Source: JBMORL01 sp049322335
Lineage (GTDB): Bacteria; Bacteroidota; Bacteroidia; Flavobacteriales_D; UBA2798
NCBI GenBank assembly: GCA_049322335.1
Contig: JBMORL010000038.1
Coordinates: 1 to 20,055, forward strand
Length of the DNA stretch: 20,055 bases
Direction: 5' to 3'
A program made the translations under genes and the position numbers. Shown here piece by piece: positions 7,126 to 15,249 of this stretch (position 1 is its first letter; every line of letters begins with the position of its first letter). The notes beneath the pieces are model-generated. The model was not told the DNA's origin and did no database searches. It was given only the letters and a program-made list of their open reading frames with translations.

Positions 7126-7907
7126 CAGTATTCTTCGGGATAAGCAGAGGGCATATACTTACTGAATTGTGCCGACTCACCCGAACGCATTTCATAACCG
7201 TATTCTGTTTTTTCGATCATGCATTTCATTTTTGAAACCGGCATATACGGATTCCTGTCGAATTCAAGGGTTACTTTTTTATTATCTTTTATCCACGTTC
7301 CCTTTATACTGAATTCATTCTCCAGGTTTTCATTTTCACCATAATAATATCCTTTATAAGTAAAGGAACCGTCATTTTTTATAGTCAGCGATCCCTCCAT
7401 CGAAGTTTCATCATTGTATCCCGACCAGTCGCCATAAAATTCATTGGTGGTGTCGGTAAATTTTTCTAACGGTTTAAGGGTATATGTTTTTCCGGTTACT
7501 TTTTCGTCTTTTTTGTAGGGTTCCCATGAACCGGTTAATTCAAATGTGGCGGTATCAATGGTAAAATCAAATTTTCCGTCATAGCTGTCATTTCCGGGTT
7601 CATCCATTTTAAAGTGGAATTTCCCTCCTTCAGGTTCCAGTGATCCTTTGATGTTTCTGCGATTGCCCCGCACCAGGTCGTAGCCCGATGTGTTTTTTCC
7701 TGAAATATAATTGATGGAAATAATGATGGTGGATTTTCCGAATTCACCCATATACTGTCCAACGAGTTTTTGGGTATCGAAAGTATTTTTTGGTTTTTCT
7801 GTTTTAACCGAATCTTTTTTTCCGGGTTCAGTTTTCTTTTCCGTTTCTCCTCCGCAGGAAGAAAGAATGGCAGCCATTGCCATCAGCAGGTAAACTGATT
7901 TTTTCAT
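7125..7907 (-). CDS. Hypothetical lipoprotein
   Basis: From ATG 7907 the product has 260 residues and begins MKKSVYLLMAMAAILSSC, a good lipoprotein signal with lipobox L-S-S-C. A charged linker follows (GGETEKKTEPGKKDSVKTEKPK). The mature part looks like two beta-rich halves. One runs from VGQYMGEFGKSTIIISINY to LTGSWEPY. The second runs from EFYGDWSGYNDETSMEGSLTI through IKGTWIKDNKKVTLEF to the end. Each half has G-x-W/Y and 'GSL' strands reminiscent of lipocalin-like repeats, but I cannot name a family. The longer frame starting at 7949 would add 14 residues before the signal and run into the terminator region, so I reject it. It is coupled to the DUF2306 gene by a TGATG overlap. A weak TATCTTGG box lies upstream on the minus strand. 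Confidence 0.78.
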   Translation of the reverse strand: MKKSVYLLMAMAAILSSCGGETEKKTEPGKKDSVKTEKPKNTFDTQKLVGQYMGEFGKSTIIISINYISGKNTSGYDLVRGNRRNIKGSLEPEGGKFHFKMDEPGNDSYDGKFDFTIDTATFELTGSWEPYKKDEKVTGKTYTLKPLEKFTDTTNEFYGDWSGYNDETSMEGSLTIKNDGSFTYKGYYYGENENLENEFSIKGTWIKDNKKVTLEFDRNPYMPVSKMKCMIEKTEYGYEMRSGESAQFSKYMPSAYPEEY

Positions 7908-7930
7908 GGTGGGTTTTATTTGTTCCAAGA

Positions 7931-7965
7931 TAAAAAAAAGCCCCGACATATCATTGCCGGGGCTT
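7931..7965 (-). terminator. Rho-independent terminator of the OmpA-family gene
   Basis: An 8-bp perfect stem is formed by AAGCCCCG (7938-7945) and CGGGGCTT (7958-7965) around a 12-nt loop. Read on the minus strand it is followed by a run of eight T residues (7939-7932). It lies about 20 bp after the OmpA-family stop codon and before the lipoprotein start, so it separates these two minus-strand units. Confidence 0.88.
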
Positions 7966-7984
7966 ATTATTTGAGTGCTTTGGT

Positions 7985-10516
7985 TTATTCCACGATGGTC
8001 ATTTCCACCCTTCTGTTTTTCTGCCTTCCTTCTTCAGTGGTATTGGGAGCAATAGGCTTGGTTTGTCCATACCATTTCACTTCAAACCGCTTGGCATCAA
8101 TTCCTTTTTGAGTGAGGTATTTGGCCACCGCTTTTGCACGGTTTTGTGAAAGCGTCATATTCGCAGCTGGTTTACCCTGGTTATCGGTATGGCCTTCAAT
8201 TTTCAGTTTCCATCCGTTATACTTTTTCAACAGTTCTGCCAACTCATCCAGTGATGCATACGATTCTTTCTTGATGATCGCTTTTCCTGTAGCGAACTCC
8301 AGGTTGTCGAATGCTTTTTTCACAATCTCCTGTTCGGCCTGTGTGAGCTGAACCACTTCTGCTTCTTTCGGGAAACGGAATAATTTATCTCCTTCGCGAT
8401 AAGCAGTTTTTCCTCTCAAATCAGGATTAGCTACATAAATCTGTGTAATAGTATCCGCATCCTCTCCGATGAGTTTGAAAATGGCTGTTTTCTTATCAAA
8501 CGGTTTTCCGAATGTGAATTTGCCGTCTACTACAGTCACCTCATCCAATATGCCAAGTTGAGCATTGAGTAATTGCAGTTTCAGCTCAGGACATCCACGG
8601 TTGCTGATGGGGCCGGGTTTATCCGGACAACGATCATCTTTATCTCTCAGGCCATCACCATCACGGTCGGGACATCCATTGAAATCAATCGGGCCGGGTT
8701 CGGTAGGACATTCATCTTTAAAGTCGGGCAGTCCGTCACCGTCAGTATCAGGACATCCGTTGAATGCGGCCAATCCGGGAGTGTCGGGACACTCATCATT
8801 TTTATCAATGATTTTATCTCCGTCACGATCGGGACATCCATTGAATTCGGCAAGGCCTGCATCATCGGGACAATCATCCACCTTATCAATAATTTTATCT
8901 CCGTCACGATCGGGACATCCTTTAAATTCAGGTGTTCCGGGTTCGAGGGGACAATCATCTTCGGCATCTTTTATATGATCGCCATCTGTATCCGGACATC
9001 CCACAAATTCCCAGGTTCCTTTTGTATCTATACACTGGTCTTTTTTATCAGAAATTTTGTCATCGTCTTTGTCTTTTGGTTTACCATGCAGAATAGGAAT
9101 TTTAAGTGCCAGGTGAAAATCTGCACCATAAATATCTTTTTTCTTACTAATCAGCGGAAGCATGTTATTGGTTCCGAAAATAAGTGGCCCCAGTCGCACA
9201 TCAGCTCCTACACCAAAATTGTTCATCATATTATAGCTTACCGGCACAAATACGCCAAACCATTTGTGGTCCCAGCGGGGAGCCAGGCAAAAAGTAGTAA
9301 GGTCGTGCACTTTGTTTGCATTGTTGGTAAACTGAAAGGCGATATACGAAGTAAAGTTGATATAAAAGTCTTTATGAATATTATAATCTAACTGAGTGCT
9401 GATTGCCGTAGGAAGATTCATTCTAAAATCTTTGGCCGGATCGGATGTTCCAAAACGGTTTTGAAGCGTATCGTCCCAGTTTTGAACAGGAATAGAATCA
9501 CCGAAATCAAGACTGTTGAGGTTCCAGTAATCCACATCTGCCACAAAGTTGTTACTCAGATCACCTTTCTGGAATTTGATGCTTCCGATATCAAGAATTG
9601 ATAATCCGGCTCTGAGTTTATATTTTTCCTGATCTCTTCTCCACAGGTTGGTTTCTCCATCCATATCGTATTTGTAATCGGAATGTTTCGGACGCCACTC
9701 ATAAACGAAGCCCAAATCGATGCCAAATGAAATATTGGAAATGTACTTGTATTTGATATTATTTCCATCCACCTCAAAATTCGTAGAATGTCCGTAATCT
9801 ACCTTTGCAGAAAAGAGAGAAAGCGTGGAATCATTATGAAACTGGTAATTGAGGTCTTCGATAAATACATAAGCGGCCTGTAATCCCTGCAGCAGTTTTA
9901 CTGTTCCGGCTGCTTTAAATATGTGTTCGCCTTTGTCAACAAAAACTCTTCCGTAAGTAGCACCATATTCGGCCCAGCTCATAGTTTGAACCGACAATTT
10001 TTTATTGTTAAGCTGGCTTACCCAAAGAGAAGGATATTCCAGTTCGTTATAAATAAGTGTGGCAAGATTGTCACTAACTCCGTCTACATTTACGTAGTTT
10101 CTAACTCTCCAGTTAAAAGCAAGAGCCGATTTACGGTCGAGATTTACAACAAACGATGGCAGGTTAACCGCTACATTGGCATAGGCCTGGTTTTTATTCT
10201 TTAAAACATCATTCTGCCTTGTAACAAGGTATTTCGACTGGAACAAACTATCTTCAAAAGCGCTGTATTCGCCATTGGCATCTTTTTCAAGTGCCGATCT
10301 TTTCAACCCGCAGAAGTTGTTGTATGCTTCGGCATGAACACCTACCAGTTCAATATCCACTTTATAACGGCTATCCACCACATAAGCGGGATTAAGGCTA
10401 CGGCCGCTGATACCGGCATAGTTACTGTTTCCATATCCCATAAAATACTGGGAAAAAGAAGTAAAAGATGCCAAAAAGAAGGCAAAAATAATGGAGAGTC
10501 GCAACATCTGTTTCAT
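7985..10516 (-). CDS. OmpA-family outer-membrane protein with DUF5723-like barrel and TSP3 repeats
   Basis: The 843-residue product starts with signal peptide MKQMLRLSIIFAFFLASFTSFSQ. Residues of about 24-475 resemble the Bacteroidota DUF5723 family (YAGISGRSLNPAYVVDSRYKVDIELVG), presumably an outer-membrane beta-barrel. Residues of about 480-644 are Asp- and Cys-rich thrombospondin type 3 repeats that should bind calcium. A short beta segment follows (KLQLLNAQLGILDEVTVVDGKFTFG). Residues of about 735-843 form an OmpA C-terminal domain with FATGKAIIKKES, IEGHTDNQGK and the NRRVEM motif, whose Asp and Arg bind diaminopimelate in peptidoglycan. The protein should tether the outer membrane to the cell wall. 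I start at ATG 10516, because the 8-residue extension to 10540 precedes the signal peptide and overlaps the -7 box. It ends at a strong terminator and stands alone as a unit. Confidence 0.9.
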   Translation of the reverse strand: MKQMLRLSIIFAFFLASFTSFSQYFMGYGNSNYAGISGRSLNPAYVVDSRYKVDIELVGVHAEAYNNFCGLKRSALEKDANGEYSAFEDSLFQSKYLVTRQNDVLKNKNQAYANVAVNLPSFVVNLDRKSALAFNWRVRNYVNVDGVSDNLATLIYNELEYPSLWVSQLNNKKLSVQTMSWAEYGATYGRVFVDKGEHIFKAAGTVKLLQGLQAAYVFIEDLNYQFHNDSTLSLFSAKVDYGHSTNFEVDGNNIKYKYISNISFGIDLGFVYEWRPKHSDYKYDMDGETNLWRRDQEKYKLRAGLSILDIGSIKFQKGDLSNNFVADVDYWNLNSLDFGDSIPVQNWDDTLQNRFGTSDPAKDFRMNLPTAISTQLDYNIHKDFYINFTSYIAFQFTNNANKVHDLTTFCLAPRWDHKWFGVFVPVSYNMMNNFGVGADVRLGPLIFGTNNMLPLISKKKDIYGADFHLALKIPILHGKPKDKDDDKISDKKDQCIDTKGTWEFVGCPDTDGDHIKDAEDDCPLEPGTPEFKGCPDRDGDKIIDKVDDCPDDAGLAEFNGCPDRDGDKIIDKNDECPDTPGLAAFNGCPDTDGDGLPDFKDECPTEPGPIDFNGCPDRDGDGLRDKDDRCPDKPGPISNRGCPELKLQLLNAQLGILDEVTVVDGKFTFGKPFDKKTAIFKLIGEDADTITQIYVANPDLRGKTAYREGDKLFRFPKEAEVVQLTQAEQEIVKKAFDNLEFATGKAIIKKESYASLDELAELLKKYNGWKLKIEGHTDNQGKPAANMTLSQNRAKAVAKYLTQKGIDAKRFEVKWYGQTKPIAPNTTEEGRQKNRRVEMTIVE
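8582..9079 (-). repeat. Thrombospondin type 3 repeat tract within the OmpA-family gene
   Basis: The tract encodes one partial and five full units of exactly 27 residues. Each opens G-C-P-D-x-D-G-D and has a second cysteine in D-D/E-x-C-P. The period is 81 bp at DNA level. Bases 8802-8839 and 8883-8920 are identical in 37 of 38 positions, far more similar than protein selection requires, so at least one unit was recently duplicated or homogenised. The repeat also produces long spurious open frames on the plus strand. Confidence 0.92.
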
Positions 10517-10537
10517 AGGGTGGGGTTTGAGAAGAAA

Positions 10538-10545
10538 CAAATATA
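10538..10545 (-). promoter_or_regulatory. Candidate -7 box of the OmpA-family gene
   Basis: TATATTTG on the minus strand (10545-10538) is a perfect TAnnTTTG match, 21 nt upstream of the ATG at 10516. There is no clear TTTG at the -33 position. The motif overlaps the alternative upstream start at 10540, which supports the shorter reading frame. Confidence 0.45.
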
Positions 10546-10603
10546 TTATTTATGCCCGAAAAAAGGCAGAATTAATACCAAAAATGACAAAATTGTTTAA
10601 TTC

Positions 10604-13321
10604 TTATTTAAATGAATAGATAGCCAGGCGCCTGCTTCCGTTCCCAACGGCCATTTCCAGCGAGCCATCATTATTGATATCGCAAAAGCGGAAGAAAGTG
10701 GTGGCCGGCAAAGGGAACTGAGAATGAAGGGTTCCGTCACCCTTCAGCACATAGCATTGGGCAGAAGGAGGCGAATAAAAACCAAAAAATGTATTCCCGT
10801 CTGCCGATGTGGCACAACTCACATTTTTTATCACTTCAGACGGAAGAAGGGTTGAAAACAACAACTTGCCTTTCCGGTTGTGTGCCGATACCTTCCCCGA
10901 GTCGAGCAAAATGATTTCTTTTTCCCGGTCGTTGTTGATGTCGTAAAGTGTAAAAAAATGTGATGAACTAACGTTCCGGGCATTAACAGAGTCGGCATTT
11001 CCGTTAAAATAAAATTTATGGATCATTCCTGATGAATCACTATATACAATATTCGTGTTCTCAATATTCTTACCGGGTTCAATAAAAATGGTATTAGCCG
11101 AACGTTTTTCAAAAACCGTATTCACCGAAAATCTTTCATTTCCTTTGCGGTCGAGCAGGTATATATTTCCTTTGCGGTCGCAGGCAAAGATGTAGTCTTT
11201 GTTATCGGACCGGAAAAATTTCGGAGGCTGGGAAATTTCACTTTCAGCTCCTGCAAACGACCACCCCTCCACAGGCTTTCCGTTTTTTTCAAGATTGATA
11301 ATTGTATTCCCGGAAGGTATACAAATGCGGTAATTGCCGTTGTTCTCGTAATCAAATACCGAAGGCGCCAGCGATGCTTCGGAAAGCAGTTGCACAGGGA
11401 ATCCATCCACATAAGTTCCCCGGAGGTCAATGATATGGAGCTGAGAGGCAGTGCAAAAAAGCAATTGCTGTTTTCCATTATTGAAGTAATCTATTTGCTG
11501 AACATCCCCTCTTATTTTTTCCTCGAGTTCTTTTTTCCACATCAGTTCTCCTTTGTTATTGATAAGATAGGCGGTGTAATTATCATCCTGTACAAAAACA
11601 TCCCAGGTTTGGGTAATATGATTTTTAGTGAAGACGGGTACAAAATTAAAGGATGTATCAAGGGCAATTTCCCAAAGCGCACCCGAATTCTGTTTCCCCG
11701 AACTGTTGTAGCTGAGGGAAAAACTATTGTAAAAAAGATTGTTTTTATTATTTACCATCTGCCACGAAAAAGTTTCAAAACGCGTAAGCACCTCAAAATT
11801 ACTCTTCAGTGATTCGGCCAGTGATGAATCGGCCATTGACAGAAGTTCCTTTGCGAACGATGGTACATGTGCGTAAACCGTTATATTTGATTTTCCTGAA
11901 AAATTTACACTTGCATAATTATGCCAGGCTATGTTTTTGGCCAGGCTGTGGTCGGTTTCAAGGCGTGCAAGGGATAAAAGAAGCCTGTTTTCCGAGTTAC
12001 AAAAAACAACATAGTCGCCCGATTTGGCAAAATACGGATCGTGCAGGGCAGAAAACATATCCCCAAAAAGTAATTGAAAAATATGTCCGCCCCTGATTTG
12101 CATAACAGACGAATCTGAACTACCGGGTAACAAGGAATCGCTGAAAGAAGCCGCCAGTTCCCTTAGCAAAGGAAGGGGATCAGTAATATCATTGCATCGT
12201 ATGGCCAGGAAATATTCCGGATGATCTTCTGCTCCTCCTGCGGGCACCGAATACAACACCATTTCATTTCCCATCCATTCGCTGAAAGACTGACGAAGGT
12301 TGCAGTTATGCTCTTCATCAAACTCCAGTATTGCTTTATTTTTTTCCTCCCACCTGTTTTTTGAACGGTAATATTTTTCAAGCGACCGGAAAAAAGAAGC
12401 ACCATCGGTAAATCCCATCCATACGTAGCCGCTCACATTATCGGGCATTACTTTTCCTGCGGTAAATTCCTGCGGATCGTGTTCACGAAAAAGAGAAAGA
12501 AAAGCCTGTGATGAATCGGGTATATTGGAAAACCCGTTAAGGGAAAACGAACCGGAAGAAATGTGCAGGTCGAATTCTGAAAAAAGGGCATAAGGATGAA
12601 CCTGCTGCTGCATTTCTTTATACCGCGGTGCAACAAAAGATTGCAAAAGCGAATTAAACGTTTCGTGATGAATATAGATAGCGGCATCGGCTTTGGGTTC
12701 GGCAGTGGCACTGATAGACGCAAAACCTTCGAGGCTGGTAAAACCATTTCCTTCTCCGATATGATGCGCTGCTTCTTCACTCAGGCCCGCATGTGATGCC
12801 AGCGAAATAAATCCATCCTTTACGAGAAGGAAAAAATCGTTTTGGCCAAAACGGCAGGTATATATCCGGTCGTTTTTAAATTCCCTGGACACAGGGCTGC
12901 CGGAAATGCTGCCGGAAATAATTTCAAGAATTTCTTCTTCATCATAATTCCCCGAAACTGTGAAAAGAATGCCTGTTTTTCCCGGCCCCTGGTAATGCAA
13001 CGATATCACTAATGGGCTACCCGTTAGTAATTGCGCCAGGGATTTGTTTTTTTTCATCAGGGAATCTGTTTTCCGGGCCACGGCATCAATAGTGTTGAAA
13101 GGGGAAATTATCCGCAGGCTTTCCCATGCCAGGTTGGAATGTGAAAGATGATTCCAGGTAGTAAGCGGGTTATTGAGCTGAATAATTACCGCGGCACTTT
13201 TAGGAACTCCGTCCAGCGGATTTTTTTCATCAGCAGTGATTTTCCCGAAAAAAATCCAGCCCAGCCACACTACCAGGACGGTTATGACTGCAAAAATGAA
13301 ATAATTTAAAACCCGCCTCAT
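10604..13321 (-). CDS. Membrane-anchored DUF3352-like protein fused to a C-terminal beta-propeller
   Basis: The 905-residue protein of unknown function begins with a single membrane anchor (residues 7-27, NYFIFAVITVLVVWLGWIFFG), so the bulk is probably periplasmic. Residues of about 35-490 resemble DUF3352-type domains: DGVPKSAAVIIQL at the start, then alternating strand and helix blocks such as DRIYTCRFGQNDFFLLVKDGFISLAS and DNVSGYVWMGFTDG. Residues of about 550-905 look like a PQQ/FG-GAP-type propeller. They include AYLINNKGELMWKKEL, DYFNNGKQQLLFCTASQLHIIDLRG, IFACDRKGNIYLLDRKGN, DINNDREKEIILLD (from 794) and DINNDGSLEMAVG (from 881). The D-x-N-N-D loops could bind calcium. The gene lies 79 bp downstream of rnhB on the same strand. 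A TATTTTTG box at 13337-13330 lies 8 nt from the start, so it may also have its own promoter. Confidence 0.75.
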   Translation of the reverse strand: MRRVLNYFIFAVITVLVVWLGWIFFGKITADEKNPLDGVPKSAAVIIQLNNPLTTWNHLSHSNLAWESLRIISPFNTIDAVARKTDSLMKKNKSLAQLLTGSPLVISLHYQGPGKTGILFTVSGNYDEEEILEIISGSISGSPVSREFKNDRIYTCRFGQNDFFLLVKDGFISLASHAGLSEEAAHHIGEGNGFTSLEGFASISATAEPKADAAIYIHHETFNSLLQSFVAPRYKEMQQQVHPYALFSEFDLHISSGSFSLNGFSNIPDSSQAFLSLFREHDPQEFTAGKVMPDNVSGYVWMGFTDGASFFRSLEKYYRSKNRWEEKNKAILEFDEEHNCNLRQSFSEWMGNEMVLYSVPAGGAEDHPEYFLAIRCNDITDPLPLLRELAASFSDSLLPGSSDSSVMQIRGGHIFQLLFGDMFSALHDPYFAKSGDYVVFCNSENRLLLSLARLETDHSLAKNIAWHNYASVNFSGKSNITVYAHVPSFAKELLSMADSSLAESLKSNFEVLTRFETFSWQMVNNKNNLFYNSFSLSYNSSGKQNSGALWEIALDTSFNFVPVFTKNHITQTWDVFVQDDNYTAYLINNKGELMWKKELEEKIRGDVQQIDYFNNGKQQLLFCTASQLHIIDLRGTYVDGFPVQLLSEASLAPSVFDYENNGNYRICIPSGNTIINLEKNGKPVEGWSFAGAESEISQPPKFFRSDNKDYIFACDRKGNIYLLDRKGNERFSVNTVFEKRSANTIFIEPGKNIENTNIVYSDSSGMIHKFYFNGNADSVNARNVSSSHFFTLYDINNDREKEIILLDSGKVSAHNRKGKLLFSTLLPSEVIKNVSCATSADGNTFFGFYSPPSAQCYVLKGDGTLHSQFPLPATTFFRFCDINNDGSLEMAVGNGSRRLAIYSFK

Positions 13322-13329
13322 TTGATTTC

Positions 13330-13337
13330 CAAAAATA
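13330..13337 (-). promoter_or_regulatory. Possible -7 box for the DUF3352-like gene
   Basis: TATTTTTG on the minus strand (13337-13330) matches TAnnTTTG and lies 8 nt before the ATG at 13321. No -33 TTTG is seen. In AT-rich DNA this could be chance. Confidence 0.25.
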
Positions 13338-13400
13338 AAGGAAAGGAAGGCAGCCGTTTTTACCGGCTTTTCAATCTATAAACAGGCGGGTGTGTACAAT

Positions 13401-14000
13401 CTAAAACTTTATTTTCAGCTGGGGCGGAATAAGGGTAAAACTTTTGCGGTGATGAGGCGAAGAGCCCAGTTCCATCAGCGCTTTCCGATGACCGGAAGTA
13501 GGATAACCCTTGTTTTTTTTCCAGTTATATGCCGGAAATTCTTCGTGCAGGTTTTCCATCCATTCGTCTCTGAAGGTTTTAGCCAGTACAGACGCAGCTG
13601 CGATAGAAAAATATTTTCCATCGCCTTTTACCACACACAAATGGGGAACATCGCTGTATTTTTTAAAGCGGTTTCCATCTACAAGAATATGTCCGGGTTT
13701 TAGTTTCAGCTGATCGAGCGCACGATGCATAGCCAGGAAAGAGGCATTCAGAATATTGATCTCATCAATTTCGGTATGACTGACAAAAGCAACGGCCCAG
13801 GCAAGGGCAGCGTCCTGTATTTCGGGACGAAGTTTTTCCCGTTGATGATGCGTAAGTTTTTTTGAGTCGTTAAGCAGCGGATGGGAAAAATTTTCGGGCA
13901 GAATAACTGCAGCAGCCACTACAGGCCCGGCCAGGCATCCTCTTCCGGCCTCATCACATCCGGCTTCTGTTATTCCGGTTTTATAACAGGCTTTCAGCAT
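13401..14000 (-). CDS. rnhB: Ribonuclease HII
   Basis: The 199-residue cytosolic enzyme cleaves the RNA strand of RNA-DNA hybrids and single ribonucleotides embedded in DNA. The family signature DEAGRG is at residues 16-21 (D16, E17 catalytic). It is followed by GPVVAAAVILP, D108 in ILVDGNRF, D126 in KGD and IAAASVLAKTFRDEWM (D145). The end carries NKGYPTSGHRKALMELGSSPHHRKSF, typical of RNase HII. Length is normal for the family. Its ATG lies inside the 3' end of the upstream glycosyltransferase gene (20-bp overlap), so translation is probably coupled although the functions are unrelated. I start at ATG 14000, which places the catalytic Asp at the usual distance from the N-terminus. Confidence 0.96.
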   Translation of the reverse strand: MLKACYKTGITEAGCDEAGRGCLAGPVVAAAVILPENFSHPLLNDSKKLTHHQREKLRPEIQDAALAWAVAFVSHTEIDEINILNASFLAMHRALDQLKLKPGHILVDGNRFKKYSDVPHLCVVKGDGKYFSIAAASVLAKTFRDEWMENLHEEFPAYNWKKNKGYPTSGHRKALMELGSSPHHRKSFTLIPPQLKIKF

Positions 14001-15120
14001 GGGCGGTTTTTATTAATGATTCCCAAACCCCGTCTGCTGTTTTTTGCCAGCTGAAGTACGTACACCGTTGTAATCCGTCATTTACCAGCTTTTCACGCAG
14101 TGCATCATCACTGTTTATTTTTTTCATCCCTTCAGTAATAGAAGAAACCGAAAACGGATCCACCAGCAATGCCGCCCCGCCTGCAATTTCGGGAAGACAG
14201 GAAGCATTGGCAGCAAGCACCGGCACACCACATTTCATGGCTTCCACCAGCGGAAGACCAAATCCTTCGAAATAACTTACAAAAATCAGTGCGCGTGCCG
14301 ATCCCATTATTTTATGAAGTTCTTCACGGTTTTGATGGCCGGTAAAAACCACTTCCTGTTTATGCTTCATATTCTCCCAGGCATTGCTTATTTCCCTGTT
14401 CCAGAAATATTTTTCGCCTACCACCACCAGTTTCAGCGAAGAATTGGTTTCAGCTTTAAAGAGATCAAAAGCCATAAACATTCTTGCGAGATTTTTCCGC
14501 GGGTGAAGGGCGCCAACGAAAACGAAAAAGTCTTTTCCTTCTGTAAACTTATTCTTCACCCCTGTTTTTATTTCTCCTGCAACGGGTGAAAAAGAATCGC
14601 TCACCCCGTTATACGCTACATCTATCTTATCGGGTGAAACCCGGTATTTTTCAGCTATATCATTTTTCGAATATGCCGACACCGTTATAATTCGTTTTGC
14701 TTTTCGGGCAAACTTCGGGAAAAAATGGCGATAATATTTCCGGTGGGAAAAACGAAGATCGAGAGGAAAATGTTCGAAATTGATATCATGTATCACCGCT
14801 ACCGAGGGCACGGAAGTGGAGAGACAGAGGTAGCCATCGGGGGAAAGAAAGATATCGGCCTTGTATTTTTTCAGCGCTTTTTTCACAGAAAATTCAAACC
14901 ACCAGTAAAACAAAAAAGGATGCCTTGCCGGAGGCCCGATGACCACCGGGGTTATGTTTTTGCTGACAATGAATTTTTGATCAAAAGGCCGGTCGAAAAG
15001 AAAAATAAAATGATGTTCGGGATGCTGGCTGGCCATGCGGGTTACTGTTTCAAAGGTAAACCACCCGAAACCTTCCATTTTGCCGGGCAATAAAAATCGG
15101 GTATTGACTGCTATAACCAC
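13981..15120 (-). CDS. Glycosyltransferase family 4-type (GT-B) sugar transferase
   Basis: The 379-residue cytoplasmic or membrane-peripheral glycosyltransferase is likely to add a sugar to a polysaccharide or lipid-linked acceptor. The N-terminal Rossmann domain has the glycine-rich loop GKMEGFGWFTFE (residues 13-24) and HDINFEHFP (111-119). The hinge region has AYNGVSDSF. The nucleotide-sugar domain begins FVGALHPRKN (201-210) and contains the E-x7-E pair E285/E293 in FEGFGLPLVEA, followed by GVPVLAANASCLPEIAGGAALLVDP. Donor and acceptor cannot be told from sequence. The start is GTG at 15120: an in-frame TAG lies eight codons upstream with no ATG between, and a purine-rich AGAAGGAAG precedes the GTG. 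That site resembles a Shine-Dalgarno sequence, which is unusual for this phylum. It is divergent from wzz-wzy. Confidence 0.92.
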   Translation of the reverse strand: MVIAVNTRFLLPGKMEGFGWFTFETVTRMASQHPEHHFIFLFDRPFDQKFIVSKNITPVVIGPPARHPFLFYWWFEFSVKKALKKYKADIFLSPDGYLCLSTSVPSVAVIHDINFEHFPLDLRFSHRKYYRHFFPKFARKAKRIITVSAYSKNDIAEKYRVSPDKIDVAYNGVSDSFSPVAGEIKTGVKNKFTEGKDFFVFVGALHPRKNLARMFMAFDLFKAETNSSLKLVVVGEKYFWNREISNAWENMKHKQEVVFTGHQNREELHKIMGSARALIFVSYFEGFGLPLVEAMKCGVPVLAANASCLPEIAGGAALLVDPFSVSSITEGMKKINSDDALREKLVNDGLQRCTYFSWQKTADGVWESLIKTAHAESLL

Positions 15121-15164
15121 GTTCTTCCTTCTACGAAAGGCCTAAGATAAAGCAATTTCGGATT

Positions 15165-15174
15165 ACCGGCCGGT
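15165..15174. promoter_or_regulatory. Palindrome in the divergent glycosyltransferase / wzz promoter region, possible operator
   Basis: The 129-bp divergent gap holds a perfect 10-bp palindrome ACCGGCCGGT (15165-15174). It is GC-rich within AT-rich surroundings. It is flanked by a wider imperfect inverted repeat, ATTTCGGA (15155-15162) and TCTGAAAT (15185-15192), matching 7 of 8. A regulator could bind here and control both directions. No factor can be named. Confidence 0.35.
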
Positions 15175-15224
15175 GAATATTTTGTCTGAAATACAATAAA
15201 ATCCCCTATTTGGTGTATATTCTT

Positions 15225-15232
15225 TACTTTTG
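15225..15232 (+). promoter_or_regulatory. Candidate -7 box for wzz-wzy
   Basis: TACTTTTG (15225-15232) matches TAnnTTTG exactly and lies 17 nt before the wzz ATG. The nearest TTTG upstream (15209-15212) is only 12 nt away, too close for a normal -33 box, so the promoter may be weak or activator-dependent. Confidence 0.45.
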
Positions 15233-15249
15233 ACAAAATTTTCGGGGAA

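Noticed and set aside
8582..9079. CRISPR-like periodic repeat
   Set aside because: The 81-bp period is coding, equals 27 residues exactly, and has no unique spacers. It encodes TSP3 units.
8565..9391. Two long plus-strand open frames (137 and 272 codons) opposite the OmpA-family gene
   Set aside because: They are antisense shadows of the 81-bp TSP3 repeats and the barrel region. One is an S/P/G-rich repeat product and neither has a signal, motif or promoter of its own.
13352..13368. Short hairpin (AGCCG / CGGCT) between rnhB and the DUF3352-like gene as a terminator
   Set aside because: The stem is only 5 bp and on the minus strand no T-run follows it.
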